Below are positions 22,511 to 33,015 of a stretch of 64,000 nt of DNA, piece by piece. The position numbers and the translations under genes are program-made. Under the pieces are notes generated by a model that made no database searches, was not told the DNA's origin, and saw nothing but the letters and a program-made list of their open reading frames with translations. Origin of the DNA: Leucaena leucocephala (Eukaryota > Streptophyta > Magnoliopsida > Fabales > Fabaceae). The stretch spans positions 23,496,962-23,560,961 of the forward strand of contig CM073522.1 in NCBI GenBank assembly GCA_037074615.1. Direction: 5' to 3'. Position 1 is the stretch's first letter, and each line of letters opens with the position of its first letter.

Positions 22511-23050
22511 GTCGCGACCACCACACTCAACTCGTCACGACCGAACAATTCTGTCCCTTAGTCGCGACCAAATTATTATCTCGTCGCGACCTGAACTTAT
22601 CTTGTCGCGACACGAGACCTTTCTCGTCGCAACCTCAGCTCCCTGCCAAATAAAGTCGCAACCTATGAACATACCCGCCGCGACATAATCTTTCTGTGAA
22701 TAACAGTCGCGACCTAGAAACTTATGAGTCGCGACTAAACCTCTCATTGAGGCTACCCGTCGCGACCTAAAACACTTTAGTCACCACACTCAACTCGTCA
22801 CGACCGAACAATTCTGTCCCTTAGTCGCGACCAAATTATTATCCCGTCGCGACCTGAACTTATCTTGTCGCGACACGAGACCTTTCTCGTCGCAACCTCA
22901 GCTCCCTGCCAAATAAAGTCGCGACCTATGAACATACCCGCCGCGACATAATCTTTCTGTGAATAACAGTCGCGACCTAGAAACTTATGAGTCGCGACTA
23001 AACCTCTCATTGAGGCTACCCGTCGCGACCTAAAACACTTTAGTCGCGAC
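22511..23050 (-). repeat. GTCGCGAC array with 263-bp tandem duplication
   Basis: Two head-to-tail copies of a 263-bp unit (about 22520-22782, 22783-23045), each with about 11 GTCGCGAC-type motifs. They differ at about two sites by eye. The 70-aa ORFs at 22535-22747 and 22798-23010 are the same non-coding unit read twice. Confidence 0.92.
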
Positions 23051-23183
23051 CGGAGTGCTATTCTCTCGCACTCAAAGAAATACTCTTTCTAAATCAGAGC
23101 ATCACTGAGCCAGAACCTTCTGTTCTGTACTAGAACCTTATGCTCTGAACCATAGTCCTTTCTGGTCTATGCCAGAACCTATT

Positions 23184-23195
23184 GCTCTGATACCA
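23184..23195 (-). other. primer-binding site of D
   Basis: GCTCTGATACCA, i.e. TGGTATCAGAGC on the element strand, three bases inside the 5' LTR. It marks 23199-25279 as the 5' LTR. Confidence 0.9.
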
Positions 23196-23198
23196 AAA

Positions 23199-25279
23199 TG
23201 AAACATCCTCCCTCAGACTCCTCAGAGTACACTTGCGGAAGCAATACTGGCTGTACTGATTCGGTAATTCTCTCATTAGAACTACCATTCTACGTAAGTA
23301 CCCAGGAAAGACTGGATGAACCGGCTAGGTCCACTCACTACCAGCCTCCTTAGACAGTACCTACGTACACAGTACGCATCATATCCTTCCTCCACTACTG
23401 CTATCTCCGCCGAAATTTCAGCAGCATAACGGCATCTCCTAGGATTCTCAAAATCTACCTTGACATAACCTCCCTGAAATGGTTATACAAGGGGGATGAG
23501 ATTCGGGGAAATCTCAGTAGTAATAATCATAACAATATATGTAATGCAGTGTGACAGTGCTTGCTTGTGATTGTGTACAGATAAGCATGCCGCGTGCTTC
23601 CATACTCAATAACATATGATCATAGCATTGCAGTAGAGCTTCAGACATAACATATAAGACAACAATCCAACCAAACAGTAGCACATCAATCACAAAGCCA
23701 TTACATAAAAGCTAGGATTAGTTACTACCTGGCTAGCTTAGCAGAACTCTACTATCCTTATTCTGCTTCCAGCTCCGCCAGAACTTCCTTACTTCTTTTT
23801 CTCCTTTCTCTCTTCCTTTCCTCCTCCTTCTCTCTAATCTTTCTCTCTCACTTCCTTACCCATGCGTGAAGCAAGAATGAGGGGGGGGTATTTATAAGGT
23901 TTCCCAATGGCATTTCTGTAATTACCATGCCATCTGATCCTGCGGTCCTGGTTTTTCCTGGATTTTCCTATTTTCCTTAATTCCTTTTTACTGCATCATC
24001 AGTGCCACCTCAGGGGACACCTCAGCAGCTGACTCATCACATTTTCCACATGCTGAAATTCCCTCGACACCTCAGCAGCTGACTCAGCATGCTGACTCAC
24101 CGGTCCAGTCTCCTGCCTCGTAATGCGTGCCCTCAGCTTTATCTGCTTTCTCCAGACCAGAGCCATGTGGCGCCTGGAAGAGACCTTGCACGCTTCCCAA
24201 TGCCATCCAGATAAGTCCCAGACTTATCTGATCGCTTCCTCAGTTTTCGTGCCTCCTCGGTTATCGCGCCAACCGAGTATCTTTACTTTATTGAATCATT
24301 ACTTTAATGCCATGTGGCATCTTGCAGGACCCATGAGTACACCTTATCAGTCCACCTCATGGTCTCCAGATAACCTTTCCTGTATCTGATATCCTGCCTC
24401 CGGTCTATCTCTAACTGGGTAACTATCTCTCTTGGACCTTCACCACTCTTGGCCCATACGCTTAGCGCCACTTTAGTCACTAGTCGCGACCTCAACATCC
24501 TATTGTCGCGACCTAACATCTTTGTGTACACTAGTCGCGACTACAACATTTTCTCGTCGCGACCACAACACATTTTAGTCGCGTCTAAGGTTTTCTGCCA
24601 CTATTAGTCGCGACCATATCACTTTTCAGTCGCGACCTCAGTACATTTTAGTCGCAACCAAACTCATTTACTTATTAGTCGCGACACCACACATATCCGT
24701 CACGACCAAACCTCTCTGCCAATATGAGTCGTGACCAAGACACTTCCTCGTCGCGACCAAAAGTCACTTTACATCTTTCCCATGGACAACTCTACTTCTC
24801 TCACAAGTAGTGTCCATTTCTTTCATATCTCACCCCACAGAATCTTAGCATAATTCTGGGGTCTATCTTATCTCACTTTCTACTTATCCTTTATCCTAGG
24901 TTCTAGAAATTCTCTTTCAATAACTCATCCCTTAACTCTTCGGGAGTCCTCATTAATTGAAAGGCTCGACAACCCTCTGTATCAGGTTATCTTACACAGG
25001 AGCCAGCCCATATCAAGCTACCTGCAGAATTCCTAGGCTTAAGACTTAGGACATTCCTCCCATTCCTCATTTTGAACCTAGGTGAACTGTCCCGATTCTG
25101 TAGGTTAAAGACTTAACTCATCTTTAAATCCTGAAGGACTTAGCTTATCCCTCGGATCCTACAAAATACAGGTAAATAATCCGCCCATATCAGATTACCA
25201 CCATAGGACTACGGGTTAGCAGCCTGCCCATATCAGACTACCTCCCAGTTCAACTAGACCCAAAAATTGGGATGTTACA
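23199..25279 (-). repeat. 5' LTR of D
   Basis: 2081 bp, almost identical to 19116-21199. It has the same TATA box (near 23887), core stem arms (23291-23301 with 23357-23367), GTCGCGAC array (about 24480-24770) and constant-loop hairpins (24968-24991, 25177-25197, 25219-25241). Confidence 0.93.
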
Positions 25280-25284
25280 TGACA

Positions 25285-26525
25285 TGTGAAGAATGTGGCG
25301 ATGAGGTGTCCTGGTGAGGTGTCCTGGATGATGTCATGCATGATGCAGTAAAAAGGAATAAAGAAAAATAGGAAAATCCAGGAAAAACCAGGACCACATG
25401 TTCAGATGGCTTCAAAATTACATAAATGCCATCCATTAAAGCTATAAATACCCCCTTCCCCTCCCATTTTATGCATCCCACGTTTTTGGCAAGAAAAGAG
25501 AGAAATAAGAGAGAGAAGGAGAAAGAAAGAAACAAAGGAAGTTCTGGTGGAGTTGGAAGCAGTATAGAAGTTCTGGAGTTCTGCTTTTGAGGTAGTAACT
25601 AATCCTAGCTCTTATGTAATGTCTTTGTGATTTGTTGTGCTATTGTTTGGTTGGATTGTTGTCTTATATGTTATGCCTGAAGCTCTATTACAATGCTATG
25701 ATCATAAGTTATTGAATATGGAAGCACGCAGCATACTTATCTATACACAATCACAAGCAAGCACCGTCACTCTGCATTACATATATTGTTATGATTATTA
25801 CTACTGAGATTCCCCCGAATCTCATTCCCATATATAACATTACAGGGGAGGTTCTGCAAAATAAAATCTGGAAATTTTAAGAGACGCCGTTATGCTGCTG
25901 AAATTCTGGCAAGGAAGCAGGAACAGGGAAAGGAACTGATACGTACTGTGTACGTAGTGCTGTCTAAGGAGGCTGGAAGTGAGTGGACCCAGCAGGTTCA
26001 TCGAGTCTTTCCTGGGTACTACGTAGAATGGTAGTTCTCATGAGGGAATTACCGAATCGGTACAACATCGGTTACTTTCTAAAGAAGAATTGTAGCAGTT
26101 GTGCTGCCGGATTTTAGACAGGAAGAGATGTAATAGAAATAAGAGAATTTGGTGTATGCTTTGTTGTATGACATTTTGTTATTCAATAATAAATATTGTT
26201 TGGCATGTTCAATTTGTGAATGGGGAATTAAGGGAGAAATTCGCAGGTCTTGAGGTAGCAGTGCTCTGACCTCAGTTTGACCTAGTAAACGAAGGAGTTT
26301 GGCTATGAAATTTGGCAGGCCAGTTGTACACATCTGGGGCATTACGTGGATAGGTAATAGGCCTCATTTGGATGTGTAGAACGAGATAAATTAATTTTCA
26401 AATTAAAGGTCCAAAATAAGGAAATTAAGAGTAAAATTTTAAACTTATGGGCTTAAGTTAAGATATAATCAAGCTAATATTGCTTCCGCAAGTGTACTCT
26501 GAAGAGTCTAAGGGAGGATGTTTCA
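25285..26525 (+). repeat. 5' LTR of C, second part
   Basis: It continues C's 5' LTR after D and ends GGATGTTTCA. It includes the TATA box (ctataaatacccc, near 25442), an AG/GTAGTAAC donor-like site (near 25591), the GAGATTC/GAATCTC hairpin (near 25806-25823) and the core stem arms. Confidence 0.9.
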
Positions 26526-27819
26526 TTTTGGTATCAGAGCATGAGGCTTTGGCACAAAGCAATAGGTTCTGGCATAAACCAGACAGGATTCTGGATCAGA
26601 GCATAAGATTCTGGCACAGAATAGAAGGTTCTGGCTTAGTGATGGTCTAATATAGAAAGGTTATTTCCCTAGGGTACATAGAGGTTTAGAAAAGCCCAGT
26701 GGCGGTAAAGCTCTTAAATGAGAAAGTGAGATAAGGTAGACCCTAGAATTACGTCAAGATGGGGTAAGATATGAAAGAAATGGACACTACTCACAAGTCC
26801 AGTAAGTTGTCGATAAGCATAAGCAGATAAATAGATGATAAAAGATTGATGAGATATAATGAGATAGCTAGAATGAGATTTGTCTAGGAATGATCCTAGG
26901 ACATGGCCTAAGGCTAGAGATGTGATGGGCTGATGTTCCCTAAGCAGAGGGATTCCATCACAGAGAAGTGATAGACCTAGGGTAGAGTACCCTAGAGGAT
27001 AGAAATGATAGTAAGAGATGATGAATGAGATCCATGAGACTGAAGTTCGCTAGGATCAAGAGAAAGAGAAAAGAGATAAAGAAGTATTGGCTAAGAGCAC
27101 TCTGGGAGGTAGCTCAAGTTGTGAAGCCAATGAATAGCAAGAGAAAGAGGCAATAGTTCAGGGAGGGGTCTGATCAAGGTGAAGATCAGGTTGGAGAGCA
27201 GAGATGTCAAAGTGGTGAGCCATGGCACATAGGAGTGTCGAGCAAGGCAATGCAGTGGTGAGAGAAAAGGCCACTTGGCGAGAGTTGCCTATAAATGCTG
27301 ACATCCCTAGGAAAGGTGTTTGCTACCACAGACAGAGTCTCCAGATTTCCTAAGGTCGACCCTAAGAATGGTTAAGAAGGACCATAGCTGTAAGGGCGAC
27401 TTAGCTGTGAAGAACTGTATGCCTAGATGTAAATGATGGGATTAATGAAGAGTTCCTTTCTGATCTAGAGAATGTGGTTATTGTAACGAGTCATGAGAAA
27501 TAATTAGTAAGATAATAAATCTGTCTTAACTCAGTGATGAGGGTGCTGTATGAGGGGTTAGAACATGGATAGCAGTAAGCAACTATAATGAGAGATGTTA
27601 GTTGCTAAGAATCCATGTGGAAGGTCAGGGACCAAGCTGTTGCTCCTCTAGACCATCACTAGAGTGAGGATAAGACAGAGAGGGATGATCTTACTGGTTA
27701 TATATATGACTGTGTTATAAGAATCACATAGCTGTATAGATCAGTAAGAAGTTCTCTTCAGGAAAGATGAGGTATCCCTTAAAATTTCGAGGACGAAATT
27801 TTTAAAAGGGGAGGAGAAT
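26526..27819 (+). other. non-coding interior of C
   Basis: PBS TGGTATCAGAGC at 26529-26540, with a PBS-like echo TGGATCAGAGC at 26592-26602. No ORF is supported. It ends with the dyad AAATTTCG-AGGA-CGAAATTT (27782-27801) and the purine tract aaaaggggaggagaa. GTCGCGAC arrays are absent, unlike D and G. Confidence 0.88.
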
Positions 27820-30800
27820 TGTAACATCCCGATTTTTGGTCTAGGAGAACTGGGAAGTAGTCTGATATGGGCAGGCTGCTAAAACCGTAGTCCCAGGGTA
27901 GTAATCTGATATGGGCGGATTACTTAAAGATGAGATAAGTCTTTAACCTACAGAATCGGGACAGTTCGCCTAGGTTCAAAATGAGGAATGTGAGGAATAT
28001 CCTAAGTCTTAAGTCTAGGAATTCTGTAGGAAGCTTGATATGGGCTGGCTCCTGTGTAAGATAACCTGATATGGGCGGGTTGTCGAGCTTTTCAATTAAC
28101 GATGACTCCCGAAGAGTTTAAGGGATGAGTTATTGAAAGAGAATTTCTAGAACTTAAGATAAGGGATGAGAAGATGAGTAATGAGGCCAGAAAGAGAATG
28201 CAGGGGCAAAATCATAATTATGGGAAAGATCGGGCTGGTAGCTGATGAGTACCATATTTTGCCAGAAAATAGAGAAAATTATGCTGATCATTTCACTGAA
28301 CTGTGAAATGTGCATACGAGGTCTCTATGAGTATGAAAGAATTATGGAAAGTTTAAGGACAAAAAGGTGGGGTCCTTAAGTGTAATTTTAGCCAAATAAA
28401 AAGGGACTTAAATGAAAAGAAGAAAAGTTCCTTGGGGCTAAAGTGTAATTAAAGAAAGTCAGGCCGGAAGTGGTTTGGACTGTCCGACAGCATTTCAGTC
28501 CCAGATTTCACCGGTAGAGAGAGCAAGGGACGCTCGGTAATCTGGCTTAATACAGGAATTTTTGAAGACTCCAGATAGCCAGATATGGACTGATCGTCCA
28601 AAAGTTATAAAAATTCCTACCGGATATCCTAGATTTCAGATCTAGGTGAGAAAATACAGGATGATACGTCCTTATGGGGCGGATGTCGGGAAACTGACAG
28701 AATACCGATAGGAGGCCTGTAGAAAAAGTTATTCGCAAATTAGAAAATCCAGACGGGAGTGTGAGGCCTCCGGGCATCCGAGAGGGAAATTTATCGGTAT
28801 TTGAAAAGGGACTGAATGAGTTCGGATGACCTCAGTCAGATGACTGATATGACTCACAGGGATGCATGAACACCGCAGGCTAGTGTATCGACAGAAGGAG
28901 CCGGTGTCCGGATATGTGTATAAACGGTGAAAAATAGATAAATATTCAATAAACATTAACGGGGGAAGATTCCTCGTAATGCGTGCCATGAAGGTAATGG
29001 ACCCTGAAAGGCCCAATAATGGCGCCAACAAAGGCCCAGTAAGACCCTTGGACTGATAGGTGGGCCAGTGTCCGGCAGAACCCCGGAAAAGTGCGAAATT
29101 ACGAAAATGCCCCTGTGTTGTACTAAAGGGGTAGTAGATGTATGAGGGCATTTTGGTCATTCTGGACAGGCCCAGGAGCCAAGGCACATACAGATAAAGT
29201 TACTCAGAGTCAGTATATACCCTAACAGGGTACAGAAGGGTGTAAAATGACGATTTTACCCTTAGGGTTAAAATAGCGCAAGAAAGGGCACCCAAGGGTA
29301 TTTTGGTAATTTGCCGAGGGATGTTTCTTGGGAATCGAGCCATAAGAGTACTTGAGCTTGATCAGGATCGAAGATAACATACCCAAAGCCCAAAAACGTA
29401 GCCCATGGAGTATGTGGGAAAAAGTGGCATTAAAATACTATTTTAATGCTGTTTCACTAAAGTAAAGTTACTCGGTCGGCACGATAACTGAGAAGGTGAT
29501 CAGATAAAGTCCGGGACTTATCTGGATAGCATTGGAAGGCGTGAAAGGTCCCTTCCAGGTGCCACATGGAGCAATCTTAGAGGCAGAAGAAAAGTTGAGG
29601 ACACGTATTACGGTGCAAGACTCTGGACCGGTACTGGATTGGACTGAACTGCTGAGTCAGCTGATGAGGTGTCCAGGAATTGTGACATGTGAAGAATGTG
29701 GAGATGAGGTGTCCCGGTGAGGTGTCCTGGATGATGTCATGCATGATGCAGTAAAAAGGAATAAAGAAAAATAGGAAAATCCAGGAAAAACCAGGACCAC
29801 ATGTTCAGATGGCTTCAAAATTATAGAAATGCCATCCATTAGAGCTATAAATACCCCCTTCCCCTCCCATTTTATGCATCCCACATTTTTGGCAAGAAAA
29901 GAGAGAGAAAGAAGAGAGAGAAGGAGAAAGAAAGAAAGAAAGGAAGTTTTGGTGGAGCTGGAAGCAGTATAGAAGTTCTGGAGTTCTGCTTTTGAGGTAG
30001 TAACTAATCCTAGCTCTTATGTAATGTCTTTGTGATTTGTTGTGCTATTGTTTGGTTGGATTGTTGTCTTATATGTTATGCTTGGAGCTCTATTACAATG
30101 CTATGATCATATGTTATTGAATATGGAAGCACGCAGCATACTTATCTATACACAATCACAAGCAAGCACCGTCACTCTGCATTACATATATTGTTATGAT
30201 TATTACTACTGAGATTCCCCCGAATCTCATTCCCATATATAACATTACAGGGGAGGTTCTGTCAAAATAAAATCTGGAAATTTTAAGAGACGCCGTTATG
30301 CTGCTGAAATTCTGGCAAGGAAGCAGGAACAGGGAAAGGAACTGATACGTACTGTGTACGTAGTGCTGTCTAAGGAGGCTGGAAGTGAGTGGACCCAGCA
30401 GGTTCATCCAGTCTTTCTTGGGTACTACGTAGAATGGTAGTTCTCATGAGGGAATTACCGAATCGGTACAACATCGGTTACTTTCTAAAGAAGAATTGTA
30501 GCAGTTATGCTGCCGGATGTTAGACAGGAAGAGATGTAATAGAAATAAGAGAATTTGGTGTATGCTTTGTTGTATGACATTTTGTTATTCAATAATAAAT
30601 ATTGTTTGGCATGTTCAATTTGTGAATGGGGAATTAAGGGAGAAATTCGCAGGTCTTGAGGTAGCAGTGCTCTGACCTCAGTTTGACCTGGTAAACGAAG
30701 GAGTTTGGCTATGAAATTTGGCAGGCCAGTTGTACACATCTGGGGCATTACGTGGATAGGTAATAGGCCTCATTTGGATGTGTAGAACGAGATAAATTAA

Positions 30801-30931
30801 TTTTCAAATTAAAGGTCCAAAATAAGGAACTTAAGAGTAAAATTTTAAACTTATGGGCTTAAGTTAAGATATAATCAAGCTAATATTGCTTCCGCAAGTG
30901 TACTCTGAAGAGTCTAAGGGAGGATGTTTCA
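27820..30931 (+). repeat. 3' LTR of C (3112 bp)
   Basis: Full-length LTR, TGTAACATCC to GGATGTTTCA. U3 has constant-loop hairpins at 27857-27879, 27901-27923 and 28060-28084, and a weaker one at 28029-28052. TATA box near 29847, donor-like site near 29996, hairpin near 30210, core stem arms near 30357-30432. The 152-aa minus ORF at 28729-29187 is a non-coding shadow. Confidence 0.92.
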
Positions 30932-32045
30932 TCCTTGGCCTTGGATTTGTTATAGCTTGAGGGCATTCTCGGGAAAAATGTCTGGGCTTTCCGCAGGTAT
31001 AACAAATATTCTGGCCTATTAAACATGGTCTGTCACCATGATTCTTTCTACACTTGTCACATACTTGGGCCTTTGAATCTCTATTGTTGGACCTTCCGCA
31101 GAAATTTCCTCTATTTGGCCTCCTATTCTGCCATGGTCGCTTTCTCTTTCTGTAGCCACTACTACTTGCAGCTTCTTGGTTTCGACCGGCTTTGTCAGGA
31201 GCTGCTTGATCCCTGTTTCCCGATCTGAATAACATTCGGTGATTCATGCTATTTTCAACAATACGGCATGCCTCCACGGCCTTATTAAACTGGCTGTATT
31301 GTTGAGGAGTTAACTTCTCCTTGAGCGTGGAGTTCAACCCTCAAATCATCCTTTCTGTCATCCAGCGTTCATCATCCACTTGGTGCAGATAAGTGGAATA
31401 TTAAGATAGCTGGATAAACTTAGCAAGGTATTCATCAAAAGATTCCTTCTCTCATTGTCTCAGTACAAGGAATTCAGCCTCTCTTTCATCTTTAACTGAC
31501 TGAGGAAAATATTTTTCATAAAACTGCTCAAGAAACACTTCCCAGGTGATCGGAATATCTCTTGCTTGCAGAAGTAACTCAGTGTTCTTCCACCACCTGT
31601 CAGCATCTTTTTCTAGCTGATAGATGGCCATTTGGGCCTTGGTTTCGGTCGGACAATCAAGGACCTTGAAGATCTTTTCTAATATGTTAATCCAATCCTC
31701 AGCTATCTGCACCTCGAAGTTCCTTCAAACACTGATGGATTGTATTTGCAGATCTGATCATCCATTGTTGGATGCTAGCTGCACCCTCTCTTGTGTTAAC
31801 CCGTCTCTGGGGCTGTACCGGCTACGGTTCTCTACTAGCCGATCCTGAAGGCTCGGGTGGCCTCAGGTTGCTTACTGCTTCTGCTACTGTTGCAGCTATG
31901 GCGGCATCTCTCTACCGCTCATTGCGTGCCTGAGCTGCCCGTATTTCCTCAATCATCCTCTACTGTTGTTCTAATCGTTCTAAAATTATTTGATTAAGAT
32001 TTCCAGCCTCTCGTGGTTCCTCTGCTGGAATAGTTCTTCTTGTTT
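30932..32045 (-). pseudogene. gag of element A
   Basis: Reads leftward and is colinear with F's gag. Visible segments are IFKVLDCPTETKAQMAIYQL and DADRWWKNTELLLQARDIP (31452-31712), KLTPQQYSQFNKAVEACRIV, and the CCHC knuckle CYTCGKPRHFSREC near 30970-31010. The start codon matching F's gag ATG reads CTG (near 32041). A TAG follows the LEQQ segment (near 31960), and frameshifts separate the ORFs at 31337 and 31452. Capsid/nucleocapsid role in the intact family; dead here. Confidence 0.92.
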
Positions 32046-32209
32046 GAACCAGTTTGTTATACTATAATGCAGAAGGGAATGCGATAAATAACAATTCTCA
32101 TTTCATTCCAAACATAGTATACAAGGTATATGTCACAGTCATACATATACTACTATACTAGTCTTTTATACATTACATACATTGAAAACATTACCCTCTC
32201 TATCATACC

Positions 32210-32906
32210 TTAATCCTTCTTAAACATTATTCTAATAAACTCTCCTACCAAGTAGATCCAGTCGGATACGGTACAATATAGTTCTTCGTCAAAATATCGA
32301 TCCAACTCTATTCTCCAGGTAGGGGTAGTTGGCAACACATCATTCATAATTTCTAGCCAAAGCCTCAGGGTTAATACATTTGGATCCCAGGCTTGATATA
32401 TCGCTTTTACCCTTGTGATAAAATCCTGATAAACCATATAATCTTGATCTAATCTCTGACCAAGGTATGCCTCAGCTCATATAGCTGTCGGGCTAATACT
32501 ACTGATCTCTCAAATTGTTCTCTACTCAGGTTCTTCCCTTGTACCATCCTTATGATCATATCTCCCAAAGGTATCTCTACTAGTGTCACTCTGGGCCTAC
32601 TAGGACATGGCGCATTAATCTGATCAAGTACTTGACTGAATCCTGAAATGTCTGCTATATTTGGAGGTACCGTATTTATTGGAATGGCAGGAATAGGACC
32701 ATTGAACACAATCTCTTCCTGATCATCCTCCATAAGATTTGATCCTACTGAGGAACTATCCACTTCAGAGTCACTAACTACTGGAGATATCCAAGGATCA
32801 AAATCATTGTTCATTATCTCCTCTTCTGAACTATCCGAACTAGAGACCTCTGGTCTAGGATCCCTTGGTTCACCATGGTTTCGGATCCGGATCTATATCT
32901 AGTCAT
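32210..32906 (-). pseudogene. ORF0 of element A (upstream of gag)
   Basis: Homologue of F's ORF0 between the PBS and gag. An ATG at 32904-32906 opens MTRYRSGSET, and a frameshift follows. The acidic/serine stretch (DSEVDSSSVGSNLMEDDQEE) and IPAIPINTVPP then appear (32449-32814). After another break comes the C-terminal AIYQAWDPNVLTLRLWLEIM with VLPTTPTWR and CTVSDWIYLVGEF (32210-32437). Function unknown. Confidence 0.8.
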
Positions 32907-33000
32907 CTTGCAAACACTAACTTAGTGTCAATTATGACAACTTTATCATGGTATATCTATAATTCATCTATTCAAAGAATTTCTTAAGTCAGAATCCTTT

Positions 33001-33012
33001 GCTCTGATACCA
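33001..33012 (-). other. primer-binding site of A
   Basis: GCTCTGATACCA, the complement of TGGTATCAGAGC, three bases from the LTR start at 33016. Confidence 0.9.
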
Positions 33013-33015
33013 AAA

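Larger units (their letters stand above)
21200..23198 (-). other. non-coding interior of D
   Basis: No ORF over 80 aa and no gag or pol similarity. It carries a purine tract (aaaggggaggaga on the minus strand, next to 21199), the AAATTTCG/CGAAATTT dyad (21218-21237), a GTCGCGAC array with a tandem duplication (22511-23050), and repeated 'ttctgg' text beside the PBS. Colinear with C's interior over the last several hundred bp. Confidence 0.85.
19116..25279 (-). mobile_element. non-autonomous Tekay-like LTR element D, young and complete
   Basis: It is complete in structure: TSD TGACA (19111-19115, 25280-25284), 3' LTR 19116-21199 (2084 bp), interior 21200-23198 (1999 bp), PBS, 5' LTR 23199-25279 (2081 bp). 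The two LTRs differ by one 3-bp indel and about six transitions by eye, so it is the most recent insertion here. The target was the LTR of C. No protein-coding capacity is visible. It carries arrays of GTCGCGAC in the LTRs and in the interior. Confidence 0.95.
18296..30931 (+). mobile_element. non-autonomous Tekay-like LTR element C (hosts D)
   Basis: Perfect TSD TCCTT (18291-18295, 30932-30936) inside A's gag/protease. The 5' LTR (18296-19115 plus 25285-26525) is split by D. A PBS follows (26529-26540), then a 1.3-kb non-coding interior (26526-27819), a purine tract, and the 3' LTR (27820-30931). There is no gag or pol. The interior is homologous to the interiors of D and G. Its termini, TGTAACATCC...GGATGTTTCA, also match theirs. 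Confidence 0.93.

Noticed and set aside
22535..23010. Two 70-aa near-identical ORFs as a duplicated gene
   Set aside because: They are the GTCGCGAC repeat unit read through; the duplication is of non-coding DNA.
28729..29187. 152-aa ORF on the minus strand in C's 3' LTR
   Set aside because: It lies wholly inside an LTR, resembles no protein, and is broken or missing in homologous LTRs.
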